Both the position numbers and the translations under genes were made by a program. The notes beneath the pieces are model-generated. The model ran no database searches and had not been told where the DNA came from. It saw only the letters and a list, made by a program, of their open reading frames with translations. From Ancylostoma caninum (lineage: Eukaryota > Nematoda > Chromadorea > Rhabditida > Ancylostomatidae): DNA of 64,000 nt. The stretch spans positions 4,255,001-4,319,000 of the forward strand of contig JBAJFG010000172.1 of the NCBI GenBank assembly GCA_037903475.1. The letters run 5' to 3'. Shown here piece after piece: positions 17,560-30,466 of the stretch (position 1 is its first letter; each line of letters starts with the position of its first letter).

Positions 17560-20500
17560 GCTGACGTAGTCCAGCGATAAGATGCCAGATAGACGAATGC
17601 TGCATTGATAACAGGGCCGGGTGTGGCGTGAGCACAGATGCTGGTCTTTGGCTCCGGAAGCAGCTCATTTTTGAGAGAATATTATAGGATTCGGGAAATG
17701 TACAGGCCATTTGTGAGGAATCGCCTCTTAATGATCGATTCTGTACCAGGAACGTTGGAAAGAACGGATGTGTTTGCTAATGTTTTGATTTCACCTCGTT
17801 TGAGTCAGCTCAGAACACATCAGGACATAAGAATGAACGGAATTCCAATTTCATCAACTAGCAGCTCAGTGGTGCTATTTCTCGTTTTTCACATCCATAA
17901 AATTATGGATTATGATGCACCTATCTTTGGTTATATGGTATTATGGTAAAATAATGGGATAGGTGGGAGTTTGATGTTCCAGATGTTCCACTCAAGGTCT
18001 CTACCAACAATCCTTACCTTCAGTTCGCATAACAGCTATGAGCTGTTACTAATGGCTTATCCTTATATCAGACAAAAAATTTAACAAGGAAATAAGTATG
18101 ACATCTAGACAGCGAGTATCACACTCAGGAGCTGAGATGGCTGGTGGCTCACTGGCTCTGTTCTGCTAGCGGTCGTTCGGGTATGTTTACTCGTGGAACG
18201 TCAACTCGGGCGGCTCACTCATCTGATCCAAGCTTCGACCCTTTTTAACCCATTAACGACTGCGACTGCGTGGTTCACCAATGAGCCGCACCTTTTTCCA
18301 CTTTGGGAGCTCATTAAGTTTTGATTGTCTCAACAGATTTCTTAGATGCTAATGCAGAATATATGTATTCAAACCAATGCGATTATGCAAAGCTAATTGA
18401 AATTTTTCTAGAAATCTTGTAGCAGATAAAGGAGCCAGAACTTGAGAAAGTGTGGAAAACCGCAAAAAATGGTGCGCTCGTCAATAGGTCAATTTGAAAA
18501 CTCGCGCAGTGGTCGATTTGCATTGAAGTTAGCGAAGATTTCCTCTATAGGTGTTCCACTTAAGGCTTCTTCAAATATTCCTTCCCTTTGTTCCTCTGAC
18601 GCGTTGGAATGCAGTAATTATATCATTTATACAATCTGTTCCTGGTCTCACCGAGTTTTTGGCTTGATGGCTAAGCCTCTGCACTTCAGTACATTTAGGA
18701 ATTCGAAATTATTCTCTGTCTTCTTGTGACTGGGCATCACGTACTTGAAGCATACAGTGTGTGTAGTGAGCTTATACATATTTTCTCAGTGTTAGCATGA
18801 TGTATTATGATGACAAAACAACAATAGTGTTGTGTCAGGTCCGATTACTCTTCGAGTAAATATGAACTATAACACTTCATAGCGCACCTTTTGTGTGCCT
18901 TATCTGAACTATTTAGGTCGATTTTATGGCCAGCATGAAATTGGTTTTCGAAGCAGCCTGGAATGTCTATAGACAAAGGAAAAAGTACAAAGGAGGAACG
19001 GTAAAGTGCAGGAAAGGCAGAGCTCAGGCCAGATGGGAAGGACTGTTGGCTCCAATTTGATCACACTCGTAACATTCGACACTAGCCGCAGCAACAGCTC
19101 CACTCCACGATGTGACTCCTTACCATTTTTTTTGTCATCTCCTTGTTATGATTTCCTCTCGCTTGTAGTGCCTGTTTGATACCATGCAATAAAGTATTAT
19201 GAAGGAAACTTGTGGTGATCCTTTTGAACCGTCTCTTTCTCCCATTTCCTCCTCTTCCTCGCTACGGTTCGGACGAGAAGCCGATACTTAATTTTTGGGA
19301 AAGAACTCGCGACCCGAACCATCACTGGGATGAGGTCAACAATTCTGTCCTTTTCGCAGGTGTCCAGCGCGAGCTATCTGTAGCTTCGCAGCTCTCGTGA
19401 GTAATTCCAACCTTGATTGAGAGAATGAGGCATTGATTTCTCGTTGACGCATCAAACTATCAAAATATTGCAGTCACCATTTTCGGAATTCTTCTGGACT
19501 ATTCCGTTTCTTTCTGGGCACCCTTGGCACCTAGACGCAATTATTCATTGATGTCATTTACAATCTTTTCCTGGTTTCAATACATTTCTAGCTTCTAGGG
19601 ACAACCGCTGCGTCGTAGAACTGTTTGCAGTTGATATCTCATGTTTTCATATCACAATCGGATTTCAGCACTTCTGAAACTTGACATAACGGATAGTTGA
19701 TAGCTTGATCTCAGAAGATTGACACAACGACTGCCTATGAACTACTTCATAAGGTACCTTTTGTGTGTCTTATCTGAACTATTTACATAGGTCGTTTTTA
19801 TGGCCTCTATAAAACTGGTCTTCAGCTTTCAATGTTCGGTCGAAAATTCATGCAGACATCTGCATCACCTCTTCTTTCCAAAGAAATTTTCTCAAAATGC
19901 ACATCCTATGTGAATTTAGTCTTACAGAGTAGAGAAAAAAACGAGGAGGGATCAAATTTAGCGACTCAACTAAAGGCACACACCGTCTGCGATCTGAAGT
20001 TTGACACCACTTCAGATTTTTGCAACGGGGCACGTTCTCTTAATGGTCCACATCTTTCAAGGTCGCTCCAGTGGCAGCCCAGGTCATATCTGCTGCAGTA
20101 GAACTAGTGCTCAAATGAATTTGAATTAAATTACAGTAATTACAATATGAATTACATCCAAATCATTCGCTTCGTTTTCTTCGTGACAGCTGTTCTCTTT
20201 TGCAAACACCACGTGCGACAATAAATAAAAAACTGTTGGGTCCTTTTCTGCTTAGATTCGTTCTTTTATTATTGGTTTAGTTATTCTCATTTAGGCAAAA
20301 GAAGGGGTCAACGGCTTCGATGAATCCTAATTGAGCCATATCGGGCGATCATCTAGTAACTAAGGGTTGACCAAGCAACAATAAGCAGATTTATTAGTGA
20401 AAGCATCGAATAATTAGTTCACTTTCACATAGTTCTATATTCTAAACCACACAATATTTATGTGAGGGGTGAAGTGGAAAACAAACACAACAAATGGAAA

Positions 20501-20650
20501 GGCTGCTGAGCATATTAGATCACATTATCTTACCATATATTATAACAGAACAGTAATATTTCTCAATGATAAAGCAAATGCTCTTACGAGACAAGAATAC
20601 ACAACAATAAAACAGATAGAGAACTTATTACTACTCCTCGAGCAATTATT
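17560..20650. other. No gene found; contains a diverged direct duplication
   Basis: Blocks at 18863-18950 and 19739-19826 match: AACACTTCATAGCGCACCTT versus the equivalent ACTTCATAAGGTACCTT, then TGTGTGCCTTATCTGAACTA and a TTTTATGGCC step. Weaker matches lie upstream of each, so a segment of roughly 0.9 kb seems to have been duplicated. No exon could be supported. Confidence 0.5.
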
Positions 20651-20678
20651 ACAACGAGATGAAGCTCTCAAACAACCG

Positions 20679-23600
20679 TTATTTCCGTTGGGGAAGTGTG
20701 GGCGGTATGGGGACTCGTGACAGCTTGGATTGCCTGGAAAGTAGTATTTAATCCAGGAGCTTCCGTGAAAAATGCTATTTTCCGGTGGAAAACTTACTTT
20801 TTCTTCCAATCCGCGAAATGAGACGGCTTCGGAGTGCTTGGTCGTCGATTTGCGCGGTCTGCCATATGCTGGATCACTTCAAGCACTTCGATGTCAGACA
20901 CACCGGATCTCGATGATTTTGATGACGATGATTCTTTGCGCGACCTCCTAGAAAATACTTTTGTCTGAAACCTAAGAAAACTCCAGAAATCTAGAAATTC
21001 AGGCCAACTCACTTGACGTCTAGCTCATCATCGTCTTCTTCCCGGTTCTCCCCTCTCCGTCGACTTCTCGATCTATGCCTTGGCCTTTCTGAATCCCGAC
21101 TACTGCTAGGCATGTCTCCGTCTAGAATCGATGCTGGGAAGATCTCAAACTTCTCCCTGCCACTGCCGTGACGTCTATGGCTTCGGCTTCTCTCCACAGA
21201 ACCTGACCTTCTCACTGGCGAATTCGATGGCGATCGCATTCGTTGCCGCGACGATCGCGGGCTCCTCGACCTCGTTCGCGGGCTTCTGGATCGCGATGCT
21301 CGCGATCGCGGTGGCCCTGTCGTTCTCGATCGCGCATGCGACGACCTGTCTCGCGATAGCGCTCGGCTACGACGTCCACTGCTGTTCCTTCTCTTCCTGG
21401 GGGTGATTGGCATCCCTGTGTGTGGATCAAACTCTCGTACTACTCGTATGCCATAGCTGTATCGCTGCTTTTCTCCTCGTGGATTTCTGGATATCCTTTG
21501 GCTCCTGTGGATAACGACGCCTCCTGGACGTTGCTCGGTGAGCCTCTCCTCATATCCGATCCACTCATCGTTTCCGCCTCTCATCCTTGGTCTGTGGTCA
21601 GGTTCGTCCGCTGGAAGGCTCAATTCTCATCCGAGAAAAAGGTTTTCCAAAAACAGGGAAACTCACCTGGTGGTCCAGGGGGATCGCTGATGTCCATATC
21701 TAGGGATCCATCACAATCAATGGTATATCCTAAAATGATATGATCCTTCGTCAGTTACAGAGAGTAGCAAGAAAACTGGAACAAAACCAACCATCCTCCT
21801 CCAAGGACAAGCGAGATAACTGGCTTTCCGAGCGATCCTCAACTGAACTGTTCCCATCAACAATAAAATCGTGGGGAAGGTGGCCTTGTACGGGCTGAAA
21901 CTCGTGTTTTAACTCTTTGAAACTTCAGAAATTCTATCAGCATTTACCTACCGATTCCACCCTCAATGGAGACAATCCCCTCTCATGATACGGCGGGAAT
22001 ACCGGCAGATTATCTGACAATCTCCTCTCATCATGATGTGGCATACCGCTTGTCGACGATGACACCTCACCCACCGTAGGAGGTGGTCCCACTCCGTAGC
22101 AAGGAGCTGGCTGATACGCCGGCGGCATCACTTCCTCTGGTGTAGGCTGCATTTGCCCAGAATATCCAGGAATTCCTCGCGGGTGAACCAGCTGTGGTTG
22201 TCCAGGAAACACTTGTACACCCCCCGAGTATACCGGCGCCAACACCGGATAAACGGATTCGCCGAGTGAGTTCAGATTTTGCGTCGACACAGCTCGCTTC
22301 GGTTTTGGAGGCGGCGCTTGGAAGAAGAACGGTTGCTGCGGTGGCTGAACAGTGGCTGCTGAGGACGAGCTGTCCGCTTCGGCGTAGTCAGTTGGTGGTG
22401 GTGGGGCGGCTGGTCGGTCTTGCTTGAAAACAGACGGACGGATGTCACGACGTGGTGGGATGTCGAAGTCGAGCTTGCTGAAAATAATAATTCAAAGGAG
22501 AACCCGGAGTTTGGTTCAAAAATGACACATACTGATTAAATTTCAGACTGAGTAGCGACGGAATCGAGCTGGTACTTGTGCTCGGTGGACTATGTGGTGG
22601 AGTGTGCTGTGGACTCTGCTGCGGAGTATGTACAGGAGAACTTTGTGCCGCTACGGTACTGGATGGGCTATTGCTGATGGTGGACAGACCATCGTCGACT
22701 TCTACGTTGTCCGGTGGCTGTTTCGATGGCTAAATAGGAATCCATGTAAAAAGTAGCAGAGAATTTACAATTTCCTCGATTTTTTTTTTCGTGGATAGCT
22801 TGCTACGTAATCTATGCAGCTTCACAGCGACTTCAAAGAATGCGGTGCACCCTTATCCTGTAAATTCCACCGCAGTTAACTAGAAACAATGTGATGCTCA
22901 AAGGCGCCGCCTTACTCCGGAATCAGTTTTGAAGACTTCAACCAGAGGAATCTCCAAAAGCTCCTGATCACAATGATATACATGATTCCGTGCAAAACTG
23001 CCTCAGATACCGTTTTAGAGCCCCACTCCTTGGGGAGCTTGTGGGCGGGGCTTGAGGAGGGGCCAGGCGAGTGGACGAAATTTCTAAACCATGCCATCCC
23101 GGGAGCTCACCTTCCAAGGAGATTCGCAACACTCGTGAGAGTACCTCACCATTCACCCTTTAACAGGATGGAAAGTATGTTATATGTCTGACGAACAACG
23201 GAGTGTATTATGAGGAAAACGCATGGTCCCGCCTCGGCTCCGCCCTTATGTTCCTCGAAAGTTAGAGCTCGAGTAGGGCTTTTCCGCGTTTTGCGCAGAT
23301 TCGCGTATATCATTCTGCTCAAGAGCTCTTGGGGATGCTTCTCATATGAGAATATCAAAAAAAAAACGATTCTGGATTGGCCGCTATTTTTGGACAGGTG
23401 TCACTCGGACTACAAAATTCAACTATCTCAATTATTCATATCCCTTAGCTAAGCTCATGGGTAATTTCATCCAGAAAAAAAAGTAGGAATTTCAGCTGAA
23501 ATTAAGCGACACCTTGCGAAAGAGAGTATAAAGCATAAACTTCGGCAGTTATGGATTGTTATAATAATTTCTTTGATATCTCTGCTAGCAGCAACAAATT

Positions 23601-24520
23601 CACAGGAAAAGTTCAACCAACCTCTTCTTCCTCCTCATCATCTGAGATAAAGGAACAGCCGTCCGCCAATTCATTAGTCTTCGTCGCCGATTCGACGGTA
23701 GACGTCGTCGCCAGCGACATATCCGAAGATGAGTTCAATGCAGGAGGAGGCGGCGGTGGGGGAAGAATTTCAATAGGTGCTGTAGGTGCTGCTGTCGTGG
23801 TCGGTGCCGGGTCCAAAGGCGGAGAGGTCTGCATTTGGCGCTCTTCTCTGATTATGGGTTCCGGTGAGTTTGGGCATTCGGGGAGCTAGAATACGCTACA
23901 TGACTTCCTTAAACTGAGAAAAAAACAGGAATTCCGGAAATTATTCCAGAAATTTACCTTCTTGTTAGCGTTTATGGCGCTTACGAGATCGTAGTCTCCA
24001 CAGTTTACTGAAAAATTCAAACATCATTAAGGTCAGTTCATTTCTAAAAACCCAGCTGCACTCACATTCGTAAAGCATTAGCTCCACACATTTTGTTACT
24101 GCATTCTGAAGGTGACAAAACATCTCAAATTCCACAGTGTCCAGGTCGACGACTTTCAGGGGCTGAAACTAGCAGCCACTCCATCAATGCGAAGCATCCA
24201 GAAACATCCAGTGATCCACAAAAACCTCACCCCTTCCTCGTCGCAGAGTTCACCCTCTTCTCTTTTGCATCTCCCCTCCTTGATGTGAAAGTTAGCAAGG
24301 AATGGTGTCATGAACTTTTGATCGCATCCACGGCACTCGAATAGATGGAAATCTGGAAGATAGTGAGGTATGTGACTCCACTGCAAGAATGCTGAACAAG
24401 GACCTACCGAAATGCATGGCTAAGTGCTCGACCAGTAGGCTAAGATCTGTTAGTGGTGCCTTCAGCCGGTTCTCGATACAAATGTAACAGCGAAATATAC
24501 GGAGGGGAGGGTCGAGCATC
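20679..24520 (-). CDS. Zinc-finger, proline-rich and RS-rich nuclear protein, 12 exons
   Basis: Minus-strand exons: 24520-24408, 24352-24231, 24162-24066, 24007-23958, 23885-23622, 22729-22533, 22477-21952, 21894-21792, 21729-21667, 21610-21013, 20947-20798 and 20733-20679. The frame is continuous for 2337 coding bases (778 residues plus stop). Residues 10-65 hold two zinc-finger-like modules: FRCYIC followed by HLAMHF, and FECRGC followed by FHIKEGRC. There follow acidic and poly-Pro segments (PPPPPPP, DDEEEEE), a Ser/Pro/Thr-rich middle, and about 150 residues of RS/SR repeats in the 21.0-21.6 kb exon. The protein ends with basic tails. RS domains and zinc fingers fit a role in pre-mRNA splicing or 3'-end processing. 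I do not recognise a specific orthologue. The start is the ATG one base after TTTTCAG, a typical trans-splice acceptor. The 0.9-kb intron at 22730-23621 holds an inverted-repeat element. Confidence 0.85.
22941..23345. mobile_element. Imperfect foldback element in intron 5 of the RS-rich gene
   Basis: AGCTCCTGATCACAATGATA near 22957 pairs imperfectly with TATATCATTCTGCTCAAGAG near 23307. Inner blocks (GGGCGGGGCTTGAGG against CCCGCCTCGGCTCCGCCC) also pair, so the element folds over about 400 bp. It has no coding content. Confidence 0.6.
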
Positions 24521-24528
24521 CTGAAAAG
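24519..24528 (-). promoter_or_regulatory. Probable spliced-leader trans-splice acceptor deciding the start
   Basis: The minus strand reads ATCTTTTCAG/GATG immediately before the first codon. I found no upstream exon in frame within 500 bp. An acceptor one base before an ATG is common at SL1 trans-spliced starts. An undetected upstream exon is the alternative. Confidence 0.55.
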
Positions 24529-25144
24529 ATGGATTGAAGCAGCATGGTCAAAAGTACGACAGAACACCTGAACCCCGCGTGCACACATTGCAGTTGGATA
24601 CCCTCAGAAAAGGCGTTGAGGAGAGAGAAGCAGGAAATGGGAGCGTAATTTTAGGAAAGGTTGACCTCAGAGACAGCATATTTTCACAGATAATTAGTCA
24701 TATGTACGTCATGCATAAATATGAGTGCAGAAGTACGTTAATAACGAAAAGATTAATCATACTTCTAGAACTGTGGAATATCATCATGATTCCCGATAAG
24801 GGAAGAAGCTTTCAATTAGTCGAGATGCAGAAATGGTGGAACTTCGGCATTCGAGAGTAATTTCAAAAATTCCACTTGTAAAGGGAGAATCTCGAAGGGA
24901 GATAAATTTTAAGAAGCGATGAAGAAACTCCATTTAAGAAAAGTGGGCTGGTGCTGCTCTGCACAGACTTATTTTGGCAAATCCAGGAAAGAGACAAACG
25001 TCGGAAAGAGGGAAATAAGCTAGGGAGGAGCTCACATAATAGTTTCATGTCATACGGGCTACGTCTGCTCCTTGTCGGTCGTAAATCTCACGGAGGTGCG
25101 GTAGTCACGAGAGTATTTCGCAACCACTCACTCATCCTCATATA

Positions 25145-25314
25145 GTCCTCGAAAAGATAGACGCATCCCGTAGCTGCAGAATCGTGGCGGGACCTGAACG
25201 ATGGATGCGGAGACAGCGTGCTCTGAGTGGAGAGTCCAGTGGGTCCCGCCACGATTCTGTGGCCGTAATGGTATGAAACCGCACGCGCAATTCGTCCATC
25301 TTTTCGACAAGGAC
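25145..25314. mobile_element. Inverted-repeat element, GTGGCGGGACC family
   Basis: The outer ends GTCCTCGAAAAGATAGACG and CCATCTTTTCGACAAGGAC are inverted copies. The inner CAGAATCGTGGCGGGACC at 25178 and GGTCCCGCCACGATTCTG at 25242 form an 18-bp perfect stem. It shares its core with 29975-30105 and 7515-7592. Three minus frames here are artefacts of the palindrome. Confidence 0.8.
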
Positions 25315-27725
25315 TGTAAGCATATGTGAAAAAAATTATATTGTTACAATAATTATTTAATCGTTCACTGTTTATTATAATTATTATCGTTTCCGATTCC
25401 ACATGAGCATGTAGATGAAAGCACGCAAATAAAGCAAAAACAACTTGAACTGGGCCAAAAAACTATTTTTATGGAAGTAGAACAAGGATTTGATACTCTT
25501 ACTGTGACATTCAGCTTCAAAAAGTCGCTACTAGTGAGAACCAGGTCCTAGCAACTATAACTTACTTAAGGGTCACGCTAGAGAAGCACCCCACTGGGTG
25601 AATTTACCAAGGCACGTGAACCACTCACTATCTTATTGACCTGTCACGGCAGCAACAGTCTCAAGGATCATAACATGGTCACTAAATCATGATTATCTAA
25701 TGTTTACCACCCATGTTACTCAGCAGCCAGTAGAATCTCATGCAGATATGACTATAAGCGAATGATTTCAGCTATGAAGAGTTCGCCGAAAAAATCAACA
25801 TTCGCCCGCAGCAGGGGATCCAGTAAACAAATTAGAATGGAGTAGATTTGAACCAGATGCACTCCAGATGATGCTCAGTGGTTTATTGGTAGCAACTGGT
25901 AAACAGGTGCTAATTTAGAGGGCAATCCTAGCTATAAGATACGAATGACAGTGAAATGGATGAATGAACGAATTAGCGAATGGATGAATAAGTGGACGAA
26001 AAATAAATAAACAAATAAATAAATAGATAAATAAATGAAGGGACGAGAGATGCTGGCACTTTTAATTGTTCCGCTAGTTTCTAGCCTCTTCAATTGTCAA
26101 TATGTTTCATTATTAACAGAATTAAAGAAAATAAGAAGATATAGATGAACATCTAGGCAACTTTAGAATTCAGGAAATTCCAGGCGATTAAAAAAACGTT
26201 AAGGGAATGGTTCCATCAAAAGATCGAGCTATTCTTAGCAGCTACACCGCTTCAAGTGGAAAAGGTATCAGACGTTCGCCCAAAAATGTTCAGCTGTGCT
26301 GTCGAATGTCTCCGTAGGCAATTTTCCCAGATCTCATGGGTGTTTGTGGGGTACTAACACAGGTCAATGAGCCTTCGAGGGCAAATAACAGTTATTTCAG
26401 TTGTCTGCATCCATGAGAACACCCTAAAGGTAAGAAGTGATTTTGAATCTAGGGAATATTTTGAAACAAATGTGAAATAAATACACATTTTGTTCTAATT
26501 GTACAATTGATCGGATTAAAGTCCTGCGTCATCGTTCCATTACTTAGAACTTGAGAGGTTCTTCTTCCTGCTAATCCAGTTGACATGCGTTGTTTACAGC
26601 AAAGGCTTTTCATTATTTCATAAGCCCATTCTCTGTATGTATATGTGAACTTGCCGATTGGTTCCTGGGAAAGCTCACTGCCTTCAAAAAGTTTTCACAG
26701 CAGAAAAAAAAACAGTATAAAACTGAAACTGCCCTTCATCTTTCCTTTTGAAGCGTCAAGTTACATATATTGATTGCCAAGACTGCTTGTAAGGAAAAGA
26801 AGGAAAAAGGACCCTATCTGCTTAGAGTCACCATCACAAGAACCTCGAAAAATCATAAAATAATGCATTTACTTTTATTTTCTTTAACAAATACTAGTGT
26901 CAATTGCTTAACAAACGAAAAGGCAAGTAACTTTGGCGGTGTTTTTATTGTATTTACCAGTCAGAGTACAAGGTCGTTTGTAAAAAGTGCAGCAAATGGA
27001 AGAAGCATGGATGAAACTAAAAGTGAAAAAGAAAGAAATCCACGAAAATCCGGATGAAAAATGATGACGATACTAGAATGAGAGAGCGAAGCGGATGCGT
27101 TACTCCTTCAAGTAGATGAAAACACTAGTTCAAAATATGGAAGAAACCGAGAAAGAAAAACTGAAAAACCAGGGGACAGACTCTAGATGGAAAAGGAAAT
27201 CAGCGCGTACGAAAATCCATTGAAAAAAATGACTTTTCATGTTGAAAGGTCCGGAATAGGAAATATAATAGAATATGAAACAAAGAAAATCCATCTGAAT
27301 TGAGAGAAACGTCAAAGAAAGAAGAAACAGAGAAAATTCATCTGAACGGAGAGGAACGTCAAAGAAAGAACGCATAAGAAGAATAGCCTATGCATGAAGT
27401 GTATGCAGGATTTTTTCGAGCTATGTATAAGAGCAAGGAATTCAAGCTGCTATATAGAAAACGAGGAAAATACCTGTTGCAGCTGGTTTCAAAATGGTAA
27501 CAGATCACCAGTATTATTTCGAAAACACAGGACTGATTGAAGGAATTACAACATGGAAGAAGAACCAGACCCGGCATTTTTGCACCGAAAAAGCTTCGTG
27601 CACACGAAATAACATGGATACTCAGGAAATAACAGGAACTGAAGACTATTAACCTGATTTCACATGTTGGAGACTTGTAAAGTGACTGGATTTCATCTAA
27701 ATTTATTCTACTCTCTTACAAATAT

Positions 27726-27925
27726 ACAGGAAGCTCCAAATGTCCGCAGTCAAGAGGGACGTGGCGACGACGCGGCTTTAGACAGAGACACAGGCGCTCG
27801 GCATGCTGCCACTGGTTGGCTGCAGAGTCAGAGAAGCCAGAGGCAGCATAGAGAGCGCCTGTGTCTGATCAAGGAGCCGCGCCGTCGCCACGCCCTTTTG
27901 ACTGCGGACATTTGGAGCTTCCTGT
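27726..27925. mobile_element. Foldback hairpin element, family H, copy 2
   Basis: The left arm from TACAGGAAGCTCCAAATGTC and right arm ending GACATTTGGAGCTTCCTGTA pair almost perfectly for the first 30 bp and with interruptions for about 75 bp. The element is about 196 bp. The terminal TA on each side suggests insertion at a TA target. Loop blocks (ACAGGCGCTCGGCATGCTG) match those of the copy at 6343. Confidence 0.85.
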
Positions 27926-29974
27926 ATTTAATACCGGATGTTTTGATTGTGAAAGGGGTCAGCGCCACTGAAGTGATATAGAAATAAAAAAGGAAAAGTG
28001 TGCAACAATGAATGAGTGTAAATACGGAAGAAAAACTAAAATGCATGAAAAAGTACGAATAATTGCACAGAAGCTATCACTTTTTTATTTTTAGCTGTAT
28101 GTTTCAGAGGTAAAGGTGAAAATAATGAAAAAATAATAAATATGATTCAATATTTATGAACTTCTGGTCGACGTAGAGCTTTTGGCTATGTATGGAATCC
28201 AGGTATTGTTCTCTAACGGAGTAATAAGAATGAGATTGCGTGAAAATATAGAAATACTGCTGTAAAACCCGTGACCTTGCCATTTTAGCCGTTTTCTCAT
28301 TTTTCTTTCGAGTAATAGTGAAAATAACAAAGAATCATAGCGACCATGTTCAATTTTTAAGGATTTTTGGTCGCCAATGAGCTCTTGCATGTGTGAAATC
28401 TGATTTTGATGTCTAATGGACAGATTTGACAGGAGTTAATACCTCCCTACCGAGAGGAACAGGCTGAGAGTTAGAGAAATAGAAAACCTAGTGAGGTGGA
28501 AAAGATAGAGCTAAAGAAGAACAAAAAAGTGTTAAAAGTGGGAAAATACATTTTCATCTTTATCAATGCTCACTTAGACAAAACAGCTGTAGCGTGGCTC
28601 ATGTGAGATTTCGAGAAAAATAGTTTTTTTTTCATTCTGGACCACTGAAGACCGACGTGTTCATAAAATCATATATTCTAAATTTGATTAGCAATTTCTC
28701 GGTTTTAACAATGGTAGCAACTAGTAAATCGGGGAATAAACACCTTGAAGTGACAATTCTGCCAGAAAGGTGTTGAGGTTAAATGTGAAAACTGTACTGA
28801 AAAACGACCAGGTAAGTAGACGCTGTGTGAGATTTCGAGGAAAAAATGGTTTTTTCAAAGCATTTTCAACGTTGCTACGGATCGTACTGTGAAACTCTGA
28901 TGGATTCTATCGGATTTCTATCCCGTTCAGATATGTTTTCTTTCTTCTGGAGCAAAAAGTGTTGCGCAGTAAAATAAATGGATCAGTAGGAAGGTTCACT
29001 GTTAGCAAAGCTGGAATACCTTGTGGATGTGCTACAGAGAAGTTTTGGGACAGGACGTCAGCCGATTTGAAAGCTATTCCCTCTTTGCCTCCTCATCCTT
29101 TCCCGATATTAACCCTAATAAGTAGGTTTGTAATTACTACAACGACTATGTGATGAGATTGGGATCATTCCTCCACATTTCGAGTGCACTCGACCTTAGG
29201 TCAAAGAACGTATCAATCGCAAAAAAAAAAATGAAAGTGAATTGTATGAATGAACTCAATAAAATTGACACAAAAAGAAAAAATAAGAGTTGTTCGCAAA
29301 ATCGGTACGATTTTGAGAACAGAGGGGTGCAGGTGGCGTAATTTACTGGCTAAGAGGGGAGCGGTGGACTTTCTACTATGACACGATTATTATGACGTCT
29401 TAAGACTAACTCGACTGCCTGTAAGAGAAGAAAAATTCAATGATCAGAAACAAAACAGAAAATATTTCCAGATTTCCTTGGAAAATTTAAAATTTCAAAA
29501 ATTTCCGGTCTCAATGAAATTACTTATGGGGCCGTTTGGGGGGCGTCCTCGGTTCGTCGGTTCCTAGTTGTGGCCATGGTGGGATAGTTCTCAAAGAACG
29601 ATAAAGGGTCGTGGATATAAAGAATTACAGGAAGAGCCGTTACGTAAGGAAGACAGGCAGTCATCGTCCTCGCCTGGACGCATCGTTATTGATCGCTGTG
29701 CGTAAGTACGCAGGCGCACATACCGCTACCAGATGGCGGGACGACCGGGTGTCTCAGTTTTCAAACTTCTGGATTGTGTTTCTGGCTCAGCTGGAGGTGG
29801 CCTTTGGTCTAATTATTAATAGAAACAGCAGGGTAAGCGACAACATGAGAAGTTCAGTCCTGTGAGCAAGCAGTGGCAGCGTAATTCCCTAGCATAATTG
29901 GTCTGGACCACCCTCCCTGAGCTAAAAATTGGTACAGTCCTTGATAAAAGATAGATGAAATGCGCGTGCGAATT

Positions 29975-30105
29975 CATAGCGTTGCGGCCGCAGAACCGTG
30001 GCGGGACCTAGTGGACCCTCTCACTTAGAGCATGCTCTCTCCGCATCCATCGTCCAGGTCCCGCCGCGATTGTGCGCCTACGGAATCCGTCTCTCTTTGA
30101 GGACT
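29975..30105. mobile_element. Inverted-repeat element, GTGGCGGGACC family, second full copy
   Basis: CAGAACCGTGGCGGGACC at 29991 pairs with GGTCCCGCCGCGATTGTG at 30057 around a TCTCACTTAGAGCATGCTCT core. It has the same block order as 7515-7592 and is the reverse of 25145-25314. Confidence 0.75.
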
Positions 30106-30231
30106 ATAGGTGGTAGAGAGCCTGATCGCCTGGCTTGTTCTACTCAAGATAATTGTACGAGGGCCACATACTATTTGGCGCCCGGAGGTTGTGGCAGCAC
30201 CATGTGCAAAGCGGAAGGATCTTTTCATGCT

Positions 30232-30466
30232 GTACTCAGAACCCCAGAATCAAGTCTCTGATCGCACCTAAAACTTACTCGCCCAAATGCTTGTCGACAA
30301 CTTGCTTTTACACCTCCTTGCCGACAAGTTGCCCTCCCAAAAGCTTGTCGACAACATTTTCGCACTTTTTCACTGACAATCCGACGAAAACAAGTTGTCG
30401 ACAAGCTTTCGGGCAAGCAAACTTCAGATGCGATCAGAAACTTATTTTTGGTGTTCTGAGTAAGTG
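30232..30466. mobile_element. MITE with TTGTCGACAAG motifs, copy 1
   Basis: Terminal inverted repeats: TACTCAGAACCCCAGAATCA on the left, and on the right, inverted, TTACTCAGAACACCAAAAAT. Each continues into CTGATCGCA. The inside repeats GCTTGTCGACAA and its variants four times. The ends fit a TA target site. Non-coding. Confidence 0.8.

Noticed and set aside
21131..21743. Plus-strand frames of 91 and 107 codons opposite the RS-rich exon
   Set aside because: They are antisense shadows of the RS repeats on the minus strand, which belong to a complete 12-exon gene.
23551..23889. 112-codon plus frame with a glycine run
   Set aside because: Antisense to the acidic and poly-proline exon of the same minus-strand gene.
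25088..25402. Overlapping minus frames of 60-104 codons
   Set aside because: They lie across an inverted-repeat element and vary with its palindrome; no domain.
30280..30420. Spaced short repeats that could suggest a CRISPR-like array
   Set aside because: Repeats are on alternate strands, irregularly spaced, inside a MITE and in a eukaryotic genome.
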